36,883 bases of DNA. It comes from Erythrobacter sp. CCH5-A1 (GTDB lineage Bacteria; Pseudomonadota; Alphaproteobacteria; Sphingomonadales; Sphingomonadaceae). The translations under genes were made by a program, and so were the position numbers. This document shows, piece by piece, positions 24,725 through 33,102 of the stretch (position 1 is the first letter of the stretch; every line of letters begins with the position of its first letter). The DNA lies in contig NZ_LSKQ01000178.1 in the NCBI RefSeq assembly GCF_001557115.1, forward strand, positions 1 to 36,883, read 5' to 3'. The notes beneath the pieces were generated by a model. It saw only the letters and a program-made list of their open reading frames with translations. It did no database searches and was not told the origin of the DNA.

Positions 24725-26443
24725 ATGGCAGGCCAAGGCCAGAGTTACGGGTCCAAGATCAGCCTCGTGAAGTTCTTCAGGATCTTCTTCGACATCCTGA
24801 AGCCCGAGGCGAGTTTCTACTGGCTGGCCGCCGTCTACGGGATCGGCATCAGCCTGCTGAGCCTTGCCACGCCGATCTCGGTGCAGATGCTTATCAACAC
24901 CATCGCCAACACCGCGCTGACCGCGCCGCTGGTGGTGCTCTCGCTCACCCTGTTCGGCCTGCTCACCATCTCGGTGCTGCTCTACGCCTTGCGCGTCCAC
25001 CTGATGGAACTGTTCGCCCGCCGGTTCCACGCGCGCATGGTGGCGGAGATCGCGCTGATTTCGGTCTATGCGCAGAACCCGTTCTTTTCGGACGCCAAGA
25101 AGGGCTCGCTGTTCAACCGTTATTTCGACGTGGTCTATGTCCAGACCGCGATCCCGATCCTGATGATCGGCGGCTTCACTACGCTGCTCCAGATCGCGGT
25201 CGGCTTCGTGCTGGTGAGCCTCTACCACCCCTATTTCCTCGGCTTCACGCTGGTGATGATCGCAGCGATCTGGGTGGTGTGGCTGGTGTGGGGCGCGCGG
25301 GCGCTGCGCACGGGTGTCGATGTCAGCCACGCCAAGCACGCCACCGCCGCCTGGCTCGACACGATCGGCCATTCGAACGGCTTCTTCAAGTCGCAGCGCC
25401 GGATCGACTACGCGCTCGACAAGACCGACGATTTCACACGGGTCTACATCAACGACCGGCGGCGCCACTTCCGCCACCTGTTCGCGCAGACCCTCGCCTT
25501 CCTGCTGATGTATGCCGGCGCCAGCGCCGCGCTGTTGGGGCTGGGCGGGTGGCTGGTGATCCAGAACGAGCTCACTCTCGGACAGCTGGTCGCGGCCGAG
25601 CTGGTGCTGTCGGCCGCCTTCGTCGGGGTTTCGCAGCTCGGCAGCTACCTCAACTATTTCTACGACCTGTTCGCCGCGATCGAGGAAATCTCGCAGTTCT
25701 ACGATGTCGAGCAGGAACAGCCCAAGGGCGCCGATCCCTTCGACGGGCCGGACCACACCATCGTGATGAAGGGCGTCAAGGGCCGCGCGCGGCACGAGGA
25801 GGCGCAGTTCGATCTCGACATCCCCTCGGGCTCGATCATCATGGCCGCCGCCAGCCAGCACGGCGTGCAGCGGCTGTTCACCAACCTGCTCAAGATGCAC
25901 GTGTTGCCGCAAGGAGGCATCGCGACGCTGGGCGGCATCGACATGAAGGCGATCGAGGCGCACCACCTCAGGAAGAACGTCCACGTGCTCGACCGGCCGA
26001 GCATCGTCGAGATGACGATCCGCGAATATCTCGCCCTGTCCTGCCCCGACACCGCCCCGCAGCGGATGCTCGGCGCGTTGGAGACGGTGGGGCTGGCGGG
26101 CACCATCGCGACGCTGGAGAAGGGCCTCGACACCCCGCTGGCCTCGACCGGCTATCCGCTCTCGGCGGTCGAGCTCCAGCAGCTGAAACTGGCGAACGCG
26201 CTGCTCGAGCGGCCGCGCATCCTGGTGCTCTCGCGCCTGTTCGACCTGCTCGAGCCCGAACCGATCGAACGCGCGGTCGCCGAACTGCGTGCGCAGGCCT
26301 ACACCACCGTGATCTATTTCTCCGGCCGGCGGATCGATCTCGGCTTCGACCGCTTCCTCTATCTCGAGGCGCACCAGCAGCGCACCTTCGCCAGCTTCGA
26401 AGCCTTTGCCGCCGCCACCGGCATCGCAGTGCAGGGAGCCTGA
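24725..26443 (+). CDS. ABC exporter-like protein with a degenerate nucleotide-binding domain
   Basis: This 572-residue protein has the layout of a type I secretion ABC exporter: six hydrophobic helices at about 31-50, 66-88, 141-165, 168-190, 256-280 and 285-308, then a cassette-like domain at 345-545. The domain keeps its order and hydrophobic pattern but not its chemistry. The Walker A site reads AAASQHGVQR (374-383) without the GKS/T. The Q-loop reads VLDRPS without Gln. The signature LSGGQ reads LSAVE (479-483). Walker B ends LVLSRLF (500-506) instead of DEP. The H-loop reads YFSGRR without His. ATP hydrolysis by this subunit is therefore not expected. The gene is intact and followed after two bases by an HlyD-type adaptor and a TolC-type channel gene. 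The start has a GGAAAGG ribosome site. No functional ABC ATPase is encoded in the window. Confidence 0.85.
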   Translation: MAGQGQSYGSKISLVKFFRIFFDILKPEASFYWLAAVYGIGISLLSLATPISVQMLINTIANTALTAPLVVLSLTLFGLLTISVLLYALRVHLMELFARRFHARMVAEIALISVYAQNPFFSDAKKGSLFNRYFDVVYVQTAIPILMIGGFTTLLQIAVGFVLVSLYHPYFLGFTLVMIAAIWVVWLVWGARALRTGVDVSHAKHATAAWLDTIGHSNGFFKSQRRIDYALDKTDDFTRVYINDRRRHFRHLFAQTLAFLLMYAGASAALLGLGGWLVIQNELTLGQLVAAELVLSAAFVGVSQLGSYLNYFYDLFAAIEEISQFYDVEQEQPKGADPFDGPDHTIVMKGVKGRARHEEAQFDLDIPSGSIIMAAASQHGVQRLFTNLLKMHVLPQGGIATLGGIDMKAIEAHHLRKNVHVLDRPSIVEMTIREYLALSCPDTAPQRMLGALETVGLAGTIATLEKGLDTPLASTGYPLSAVELQQLKLANALLERPRILVLSRLFDLLEPEPIERAVAELRAQAYTTVIYFSGRRIDLGFDRFLYLEAHQQRTFASFEAFAAATGIAVQGA

Positions 26444-26445
26444 CC

Positions 26446-27489
26446 ATGGCGACGCTCAAGGAAGACATGGCGCACTTCACCACCCTCGCCTCCATCCGGG
26501 TGCCGCGGGTGATGCGGGTGGTGTTCTACATGATCCTCGCCGCGATCATCATCGCGGTCGCTTTCCTCGTCTACGTCCCGTGGGTGCAGACCACCTCGGG
26601 CAACGGCGTGGTGACGACGCTGAGCCCCAACGAGCGCAAGCAGGACATCAACGCGCTGGTGCCCGGCCGGATCGAGGAATGGTACGTGCGTGATGGATCT
26701 TCGGTGAAGAAGGGCGATCCGATCGTCCGCATCGCCGATATCGATCCCAATCTGGTCGAACGCCTGCAGGCCGAACGCGCGCAGATCGCGCTGCAGCTGG
26801 AAGCCGCCAAGTCCGCGCTCGCCACCGCCCGGCTCGACGAGCGCCGCAGCCGCGAGCTGTTCGAGGCGGGGCTTGCCGCCCGGCGCGATTACGAAGCCGC
26901 GCAGATCCGCATCGCCGAGCGCGAGGGCCAGGTCGCCGCCGCCGAGGCGGCGCTGAACCGCGCCGACGTCAACCTCTCGCGCCAGTCCGAACAGATCGTG
27001 CGCGCGCCGCGCGACGGCTTCATCCAGAGCCTCAACGCAGGGGACGCGGCAACCTTCATCAAGGCGGGCGACGTGCTCGCGACCTTCGTGCCCGACGGCG
27101 CGGCGCGGGTGATCGAGATCTTCATCGACGGGCGCGATGTCGCGCTGGTGCGGCCGGGCGATGCCACCCGCATCCAGTTCGAAGGCTGGCCGGCGGTGCA
27201 ATTCTCCGGCTGGCCCTCGGTCGCGGTCGGCACCTTCGGCGGCCGGGTCATCGCGGTCGACCGCTCGGCCCAGATCGACGGGCGCTTCCGCGTGCTGATC
27301 GCCGAGGAGAAGCTCGACGGCTACGGCTGGCCTGAGGAGCGCTACGTCCGCTTCGGCGCGGCGGTGCAGGCCTGGGTGCTGCTTGAGACGGTGCCGGTCG
27401 GCTACGAGATCTGGCGCCAGCTCAACAACTTCCCCCCGCAGCTGCCGGCTGCCCAGAGCACCTCGTCAGGCACCGGGACGAAGCAGTGA
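26446..27489 (+). CDS. HlyD-family membrane fusion (periplasmic adaptor) protein
   Basis: This 347-residue protein has one membrane helix (about 27-47, YMILAAIIIAVAFLVYVPWV) followed by a periplasmic adaptor. A biotinyl-lipoyl-like half (GRIEEWYVRDGSSVKKGDPI) comes first, then an Ala/Glu/Arg-rich helical hairpin (about 105-185), the second lipoyl half (RAPRDGFIQSLNAGD) and a beta-barrel. It should bridge the inner-membrane ABC-like protein and the outer-membrane channel. The ATG at 26446 lies two bases after the ABC stop with a CAGGGAG ribosome site inside that gene. A longer open frame reaching back into the ABC gene is an out-of-frame shadow. Its end overlaps the next start by four bases (GTGA). 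Confidence 0.9.
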   Translation: MATLKEDMAHFTTLASIRVPRVMRVVFYMILAAIIIAVAFLVYVPWVQTTSGNGVVTTLSPNERKQDINALVPGRIEEWYVRDGSSVKKGDPIVRIADIDPNLVERLQAERAQIALQLEAAKSALATARLDERRSRELFEAGLAARRDYEAAQIRIAEREGQVAAAEAALNRADVNLSRQSEQIVRAPRDGFIQSLNAGDAATFIKAGDVLATFVPDGAARVIEIFIDGRDVALVRPGDATRIQFEGWPAVQFSGWPSVAVGTFGGRVIAVDRSAQIDGRFRVLIAEEKLDGYGWPEERYVRFGAAVQAWVLLETVPVGYEIWRQLNNFPPQLPAAQSTSSGTGTKQ

Positions 27490-28970
27490 CGCAACTGCGC
27501 CGGCCTGTCCTGATGCTGCCGGGTGCGGCGCTGGCGCTGCTTTGCGCCGCGCCAGCGCCCGTGTCCGCGCAGGACATCGCCCCCAATCCCGAGCCGCTCG
27601 AGGCCGCGCTCAGGACCGGCCCGCTCACCCCCGAAGAGGTCCTGCGCTCCTCGGCGCTGACCTTCCCGCAGGTGCTCGAGGCCTTCGAGCGCGAGGCGGC
27701 CGCACGCGCCGACCAGCTCGGCGCGGATGGTGCCTTCGACCTGATGCTCAAGGGGGAATATTACGACCGCCTCACCGGCTTCTATTCGGGCGGCTATGGC
27801 AAGGTCGAGGCGCGCCAGCCCTTGCGGCTCTATGGGGCGGAGGTCTTCGGGAGCTACCGGGTCTCCAACGGCGACTTCCCGACTTACGAGAACTACAACT
27901 ACACCAACGCCTTAGGCGAAGTGAAGGTCGGCGCGCTGTTCTCGCTGCTGCGCAACCGCGACATCGACAGCCGCCGCTTCGCGATCGAGGACACGCGCCT
28001 CGCCGCCTCGCAGGCGAAGCTCGACGTGATGCTGGTGCAACTGAACGTCCAGCACGAAGCCTTGCGCGCCTATTGGCGCTGGGTCGCGGCGGGCGAGGAA
28101 ATCCGGGTGTTCGAGGAACTGCTCGAAATCGCCGAGGCACGCCAGGTCGGCCTCACCCGCGAGGTGAGCGAAGGCGCGCGCGCGCGCATCGCGCTGACCG
28201 AGAACGAGCAGAACCTGCTGCGCCGCCGCACCTTGCTCGAACAGGCGCGGCGCGACTTCCTCACCGCATCGAACAGCCTCGGCTTCTATCTGCGCGGCGA
28301 GGCCGGGGAGATGATCGTCCCCACCCGCGAGATGCTGCCCGATCTCGGCCGGATGCGCGCCATCGCCAAGCCCGAGGTGCTGGCCGCAACCCCGGTGAGC
28401 GAGGTGATCCGGAACCGCCCCGAGCTCCAGACCTTCGAGATCGCGCTCGAGCGGGCAAACAACCGGGTCGCGCTGCGGCAGAACGACCTGCAGCCCAAGC
28501 TCGACGCCTCGGTCGAGCTGTCGCGCGATTTCGGCCAGATCGGCCCCGGGGGTCCGGGTTTCGATTCGACCGATACCGTGGTCGGCCTCACGTTCAGCGT
28601 GCCGCTCCAGCGCCGCACAGCGCAAGGCGCGGTCCAGCGCGCCGAGGCCGAGCTGCGCGAGACCGAGCTGCGCCAGCGCCGCATCACCGACCAGATCACC
28701 ACCGATGTCGCCAACATCCTCGCCAATCTCGGCGCGGCGATCAGGCTCGCCGATCTGGCCGATGCGGAGGTCAAGCAGGCCAATGCGATGGTGCAGGCCG
28801 AACGCACCCGTTTCCGCCTCGGCGCGGGCGAGTTCTTCCTCGTCAACGCGCGCGAGGAAACCGCCGCCAACGCCCGCATCAGCGCGATCCGCGCGCAGCT
28901 CGCCGGGCGCCTTGCCGAAGCGAGCTACAACGCGGCGACGATGAACCTTAAGGCGCTGGGGCTGGATTAG
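27486..28970 (+). CDS. TolC-family outer membrane channel protein
   Basis: This 494-residue protein has a signal peptide (MTQLRRPVLMLPGAALALLC..., cleavage near VSAQD) and the repeated long helices of outer membrane efflux proteins (for example LAASQAKLDVMLVQLNVQHEALRAY split around residue 185, and the second repeat near 430-490 ending NARISAIRAQLAGRLAEA). It should form the trimeric outer-membrane duct for the exporter operon. It starts with GTG overlapping the adaptor stop, so the three genes are translationally coupled. Its TAG stop overlaps the TAA stop of the convergent minus-strand gene in TTAG (28967-28970), leaving no room for a separate terminator between the two transcripts. Confidence 0.9.
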   Translation: MTQLRRPVLMLPGAALALLCAAPAPVSAQDIAPNPEPLEAALRTGPLTPEEVLRSSALTFPQVLEAFEREAAARADQLGADGAFDLMLKGEYYDRLTGFYSGGYGKVEARQPLRLYGAEVFGSYRVSNGDFPTYENYNYTNALGEVKVGALFSLLRNRDIDSRRFAIEDTRLAASQAKLDVMLVQLNVQHEALRAYWRWVAAGEEIRVFEELLEIAEARQVGLTREVSEGARARIALTENEQNLLRRRTLLEQARRDFLTASNSLGFYLRGEAGEMIVPTREMLPDLGRMRAIAKPEVLAATPVSEVIRNRPELQTFEIALERANNRVALRQNDLQPKLDASVELSRDFGQIGPGGPGFDSTDTVVGLTFSVPLQRRTAQGAVQRAEAELRETELRQRRITDQITTDVANILANLGAAIRLADLADAEVKQANAMVQAERTRFRLGAGEFFLVNAREETAANARISAIRAQLAGRLAEASYNAATMNLKALGLD

Positions 28971-29566
28971 AAGGTCACGCTCGCCATGATCTTCTCGACC
29001 TCGGCCTTGTCGCGCTCGAAGAAGTGGGTGGCAGGCGCGAGGAAGCTGATCAGGTAGAGCTGGCCCTTGACCATGGTCCCGATCGCCATCCCGCGGCGCT
29101 TCAGGGGGCTGCCCTCAACCGAATATTCGAAGGCGAACTTGACCGCGTCCTGCCCACCCAGCTTGGCCGGTTCGACCGAGGTCATCTGGAACACCGAGGT
29201 GTTGAGCACCAGCCGGGTCGAGCTTTCGTAGAATTCCGGGATGTCCGTGATGTCGAGGTTGGCCGCCAGCTTGGGGAGCGGGCGCTCCTTCTTCTGCGCG
29301 TCACGGTAGAGCGTCGTCCCGGCGGGCAGGCCGGCAACGAAGTAGAGTTCGTTGAGGTTGGTGCCGTCGCGCGTCCAGACCTCGCCCTGCTTGATCGGGC
29401 GAACGCTCCAGCGGTTCCAGTTCTCCGACGGGGTCGCCTTCATCGTGCTCTTGGCGACCGCCACCGGCTTGTCCTCCTCGACGATCTTCCACCCGGCGAG
29501 AACGGGGGCGGCGGGGAGCGCGACCAGCGCGGCGGCAAGAGCCAGGACAGACAGCCTCTTCATCAT
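28967..29566 (-). CDS. Exported protein of unknown function
   Basis: This 199-residue protein has a clear signal peptide (MMKRLSVLALAAALVALPAAPVLAG) and no recognised catalytic motif. The mature part has a PsbP/lipoprotein-like feel: a strand-rich fold with paired Trp (GWKIVEE, ENWNRWSVRP) and a C-terminal segment that would place it as a compact periplasmic domain. The family is not recognised. The first ATG (29566) overlaps the M48 stop as ATGA; the second ATG (29563) has better spacing from AGGAG. Both imply coupling to the protease gene, so it may be a partner or substrate of it, by context only. Confidence 0.75.
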   Translation of the reverse strand: MMKRLSVLALAAALVALPAAPVLAGWKIVEEDKPVAVAKSTMKATPSENWNRWSVRPIKQGEVWTRDGTNLNELYFVAGLPAGTTLYRDAQKKERPLPKLAANLDITDIPEFYESSTRLVLNTSVFQMTSVEPAKLGGQDAVKFAFEYSVEGSPLKRRGMAIGTMVKGQLYLISFLAPATHFFERDKAEVEKIMASVTF

Positions 29567-30759
29567 TGTACTCCTGCTAGGGTGCTCACCATGGCGCGGT
29601 CCGGGGCATTGGGGACGCGGCCGAGATATTCGCGGAAATCGGCGCGGGCCTCTTCGGCGCGGCCTGCCTTGCGCAGCGCATAGCCGCGGCCGCGCCACAA
29701 TTCGGGCAGATCGCCGCCGCGCACGATGGTGTCGGTGTAGAAGCCGATCGCCGCTTCCGCATCGCCCGGCGCGCCGCGGCGGCGGTGGAACTCGGCGCGG
29801 GCAAAGCCGCTCCACGGGGTCCAGCCATTGGCCTTGTCGATCGAATCGATAAGAAACAGGCTGCTGCCGTCGTCATTGAGCTTCAACTGGTCGTCGAGGA
29901 ACTGCGGCCACCAAGCCGCCAGCCTTGCGCGGTAGCGTTCCTCGCCCTTGGTGAGCGCCGGAACGCCGGCCTGCTGCGCGAGAGCGGCGCGCAGGTAATC
30001 GACCCGCGCTTGGCTCGGCGGGTGGGTATCGAACATTCCGGCCTTGGCCTTGCGCTTGTCCTTGTCGCGCCCGCGCGCCACCAGCGTCGCGTCGCGCTCG
30101 TCGAGCATCTGCTCCCAGATCAGCGGCACCTGCGCCGGATCGTAGCCCGCATCGGTGACGAGCCTGAGCCCGTCACGGTCGGCCTCCTCCTCCATCTCGC
30201 GCGAGAAGGCGAAGAGCGATTCGAGCATGCCGATCGAGAACAGCAGGCCCACCCCGGTCAGCGCGAGGAAGGCGGCCGCGTTGCTCTTCTCCTTGGCCTC
30301 GCGGAAAAGCTGGAGACTGTGGCGGCGCTTGAAGTGGGCGAATTCGTGGCCCATCACCGCCGCCAGCTGCGCCTCGTTCTGGGCGCGCAGCAAGAGGCCC
30401 GACCACACGGTCATCACCCCATTGGGGGCCATGGTCGCGTTGAAATAGGGCGAGCGCAGGACATAGAGCCGGATATTGGCGCATTCCGGCCCGACGGTGC
30501 GGCACAGCACCTCGCGCAGATAGGCGTTCAATTCGGGATCTCGGATCACCTGCTGCGAGATCTTGAGCGAGCGCTCGGACTCGGCCATCTGGTGCCACAG
30601 CCCGCGTTCCAGATCGTCGGACGGCTGATAGGGGCCCTCGAAGGTGCCCTCGACAGCCGGCTCGGGCGCCGGCGCAGGCGGCGCGGCGTCCTGCCCGGCC
30701 AGCGGGCTCGCCGCGGCCAGCGCCAGCAGCGGGAAGGTGTTAAGGAGAAGTCTGCGCAT
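29563..30759 (-). CDS. Exported M48 family metalloprotease with C-terminal TPR-like region (BepA/YfgC-like)
   Basis: This 398-residue protein has a signal peptide (MRRLLLNTFPLLALAAASPLAG) and an M48 peptidase domain. HEFAH at 138-142 gives two zinc ligands and the catalytic Glu139, and E-x-x-A-D at 190-194 gives the third ligand. A hydrophobic stretch (163-185) may lie against the membrane. The C-terminal part (about 315-390, with alternating helices such as GRGYALRKAGRAEEARADFREY) resembles TPR repeats, as in BepA, which monitors outer-membrane protein assembly. The ATG at 30759 starts the signal peptide; the longer open frame overlaps the upstream gene. It is the middle gene of a three-gene exported-protein operon. 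Confidence 0.9.
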   Translation of the reverse strand: MRRLLLNTFPLLALAAASPLAGQDAAPPAPAPEPAVEGTFEGPYQPSDDLERGLWHQMAESERSLKISQQVIRDPELNAYLREVLCRTVGPECANIRLYVLRSPYFNATMAPNGVMTVWSGLLLRAQNEAQLAAVMGHEFAHFKRRHSLQLFREAKEKSNAAAFLALTGVGLLFSIGMLESLFAFSREMEEEADRDGLRLVTDAGYDPAQVPLIWEQMLDERDATLVARGRDKDKRKAKAGMFDTHPPSQARVDYLRAALAQQAGVPALTKGEERYRARLAAWWPQFLDDQLKLNDDGSSLFLIDSIDKANGWTPWSGFARAEFHRRRGAPGDAEAAIGFYTDTIVRGGDLPELWRGRGYALRKAGRAEEARADFREYLGRVPNAPDRAMVSTLAGVQ

Positions 30760-30827
30760 CGGGCGATCCCAGGCGGCACCTGCCGGGCAGGTGGCCGCTC
30801 CCTTTCGAAGCCTGCGACCCCGGGGCC

Positions 30828-31634
30828 TCAGCCCGGAGCCTTTGGGAGAACCACGCCGGCGCGCAGCGGGAATCCGTCCATCAGCTGGCCGACCCGCTTT
30901 TCCGCGCCATCCACCTCGCGCGGGTCGCCGCCCATGGCGAGATCGGTGTTGAACCACACGACATCGCCGGTCGAAAGGTCGACAAGCCCGGCATAGCCGA
31001 CATGGATGCCCGAAGGCACCATCACGCACACCCCGATGAGGCAGCCGAGCATCCCCGCCGCCTGCGCCGCCTTGCGCCCGGCGTCGCCATAGGCGTCGTT
31101 GGTGAACACGAACATCGCGTAGTCCGCGCCGGTTGCTTCCTTGAGCTTCGCCGCACCCGGCCCGAGCGTCCAGTCGAGCGTACTGACCTTGCGCGGGCGG
31201 GCGCCCGGCACCGTGGTATCGGTCACGAGCTTCTGCTTGGTGGCGAGCTTATCGCCGATCGTGACATGGGTGAAGATCGCGCCCGACACCGCCTCGAACA
31301 GCGCGCGGTATTCGGTCAGCACCTCGGCGTTCTCGCCTTCGAGCTCGTCGACGAACTGGAGCTGGGCGTTGAGCAGCTTGGCGCGCTCGGTCAGCTTGGC
31401 CTGGATGTTGGCCCGCGCGGTTTCGGTCCAGTCGGCATTGGGCTCGACGATCCCGCCCGCCTTCTGCGTACCGACGCTGACATCGGGGCGGAAGACCACG
31501 ATCTTCATGCTGCCATCGGCGGGGAAGGCAAAGCCGTCGCGGGTGGTGTCCCCGGCCATGGCCGGTGCCGCGAAGGCAAGCATGCTGGCCCCGGCAAGAG
31601 CGATCACGCCCGCACGCACAGTCTTCAAATTCAT
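30828..31634 (-). CDS. Exported protein of unknown function
   Basis: This 268-residue protein has a signal peptide (MNLKTVRAGVIALAGASMLAFA..., cleavage near AMAGD). The mature part contains YAMFVFTNDAYGDAGRKAAQ followed by a Gly/Cys-rich hydrophobic segment (AAGMLGCLIGVCVMVPSG) and VGYAGLVDLSTGDVVWFN. That pattern resembles periplasmic GNA1162/CsgG-like proteins that present a conserved sheet, but I do not recognise the family firmly. It lies 68 bases upstream of the M48 protease in the same direction and probably starts that operon. The ATG at 31634 follows CAGGGGC at nine bases. The 121 bases between it and the trmL-like stop should hold its promoter. Confidence 0.75.
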   Translation of the reverse strand: MNLKTVRAGVIALAGASMLAFAAPAMAGDTTRDGFAFPADGSMKIVVFRPDVSVGTQKAGGIVEPNADWTETARANIQAKLTERAKLLNAQLQFVDELEGENAEVLTEYRALFEAVSGAIFTHVTIGDKLATKQKLVTDTTVPGARPRKVSTLDWTLGPGAAKLKEATGADYAMFVFTNDAYGDAGRKAAQAAGMLGCLIGVCVMVPSGIHVGYAGLVDLSTGDVVWFNTDLAMGGDPREVDGAEKRVGQLMDGFPLRAGVVLPKAPG

Positions 31635-31755
31635 TGATTGCGCCCCTGAAAACATCTCCATGCATAGGGATATCAGACGATTTTCGGCCCGCAACGGTTT
31701 TTGACAAAGACAAGCAATTTTCGACTAGCCGGGCGGCAGCCGCGTCACAGGCAGC

Positions 31756-32226
31756 TCAGATCTTCCCGCGCATGGCCTGATAGGCGGCCGCCGCAACCGT
31801 GTTGGCGAGGTTCAGGGAGCGGATCACTTCGGAGCGCATCGGCAGCTTGAACAGGCGGTCGGCGTGGGCTTCGATGATCGCTTGGGGGATGCCCTTCGTC
31901 TCCTGCCCGAACACCAGATAGGCGTCTTCGGGATAGTCGGGCTCGTAGAAACTGCGCGCGCCGAATTCCTCGAACAGGAACAACTGGTCCGCACGCGGAG
32001 TGCGCGCTTCGAGGAACGCGTCCCAGCTGGCATATTCGGTGAGCCGGACGTGCGGCCAGTAATCGAGGCCCGAGCGCTTCACCCGCTTGTCGTCGATGGT
32101 GAAGCCCAGCGGGTGGATCAGGATCAGCTCCATGTCGAGCGCCACGCAGGTCCGCCCCACCGCGCCGGTGTTGCCGGGGATCTCGGGCTGGACGAGGACG
32201 ATGGAGAGGTTAGGGGCGAGCGACAG
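31756..32226 (-). CDS. trmL: tRNA (cytidine/uridine-34 2'-O)-methyltransferase, TrmL-like SPOUT protein, unusual start
   Basis: TrmL methylates the ribose of wobble base 34 in certain leucine tRNAs, using S-adenosylmethionine bound in a SPOUT knot. The knot motifs YLVFGQETKGIP and IRSLNLANTVAAAAYQ are present near the C-terminus. Starting at the first usual codon (GTG, 32160) gives 134 residues and lacks the conserved opening strand. In the same frame upstream the DNA encodes LSIVLVQPEIPGNTGAVGRT, an excellent match to the family N-terminus. The frame is closed by a TAG at 32236-32238, and no ATG, GTG or TTG lies between. CTG at 32226 would give 156 residues, the usual length, and sits nine bases after the stop of the preceding gene. 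I annotate that start with reservation. Confidence 0.8.
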   Translation of the reverse strand: MSLAPNLSIVLVQPEIPGNTGAVGRTCVALDMELILIHPLGFTIDDKRVKRSGLDYWPHVRLTEYASWDAFLEARTPRADQLFLFEEFGARSFYEPDYPEDAYLVFGQETKGIPQAIIEAHADRLFKLPMRSEVIRSLNLANTVAAAAYQAMRGKI

Positions 32227-32235
32227 GGGCGCAGC

Positions 32236-33102
32236 CTAGAAATTGTCCGGCACGCGCTGCCCGGTGACGGCGTCGATCACCTTGCCCGCGTCGTAATCGA
32301 GCACCCCCGGTACCCGCACCAGCCGCGCGATATTGACCGTGTTGGGGGTGAAAAAGCGGCCCACCGCGCGATAGGACGCTGCTACCACCCGGGCGTCTGC
32401 CAGCCCCGGCGCACGCGAGCTGTCTGCCCGCACCGGACGGACCGTCGCGGAATAGCCCTGCGCGCCTTCGAGTTCGGGAATCCGCGAGGCCTGCGAAGCA
32501 TAGTCACTGATCAGGTAGCCAAGGTCGGTCACCTCGCCCGCCTTCGCCGAAAAGCCCACCGAGCCGAGGCACATGCACACCATCAGACGCGGCAGGCCGG
32601 TGCTGGGGGTGAAACCATAGAGCACGTAGTCGCCCGGCAGCGCCTCGACCAGAAATGTCTCTTCCTCGGCGCCGCGTGCGAACTTTCGCCCGAAGTCGAC
32701 ATCCTGAAGGTTGGCGACTTCGTCCCACGAAAAAGCGAAACTCTCGATCGATGGCGCAGGTGGCGGCGAGCCTGCCTCAGCGCCGGCCATGCGATACTGC
32801 TCCATCGCACGCTGATGCGCCTTCGTGAGATCGGGCAGCGCCTTGGCAAAGGCGGCGGCGCGGGCCGCTTCGTAACGCGCGACCTCGTCGCTACCGGGAA
32901 TGCGCATCAGCAGCGGCTCGAGCGGGTTGCTGTTCTGCGGGCGGGGGACGCGGAACAGCAGATAGGCCCGGTCTGCGCGCAAGGTGACGGGCTTGCCGCC
33001 GGCGATCTCGACCAGTTCGTCAGCGGGCTTGGCGGCGAGGCTGTGGAGCGGCGCCACCAGCGCGGCGAGGGTCGCGACGACCGCAAGGACAGACGGGCGC
33101 AT
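32236..33102 (-). CDS. Exported protein of unknown function
   Basis: This 288-residue protein has a signal peptide (MRPSVLAVVATLAALVAPLHSLAA) and no family I recognise. The mature part includes AYLLFRVPRP, a long charged helix (about 75-110), GDYVLYGFTPSTG and a Cys pair in LMVCMCLGSVGF, which could bind metal or form a disulfide. Its ATG shares a base with the stop of the upstream exported gene (TGATG), and its own stop lies nine bases before the likely trmL start. The two exported unknown genes are thus coupled and probably work together in the periplasm; the link with trmL may be only transcriptional. Confidence 0.72.
   Translation of the reverse strand: MRPSVLAVVATLAALVAPLHSLAAKPADELVEIAGGKPVTLRADRAYLLFRVPRPQNSNPLEPLLMRIPGSDEVARYEAARAAAFAKALPDLTKAHQRAMEQYRMAGAEAGSPPPAPSIESFAFSWDEVANLQDVDFGRKFARGAEEETFLVEALPGDYVLYGFTPSTGLPRLMVCMCLGSVGFSAKAGEVTDLGYLISDYASQASRIPELEGAQGYSATVRPVRADSSRAPGLADARVVAASYRAVGRFFTPNTVNIARLVRVPGVLDYDAGKVIDAVTGQRVPDNF

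Noticed and set aside
25279..26445. Extension of the HlyD-like frame back into the ABC gene
   Set aside because: Out-of-frame translation of the ABC gene, Arg/Ala-rich; the proper start at 26446 begins a normal adaptor N-terminus.
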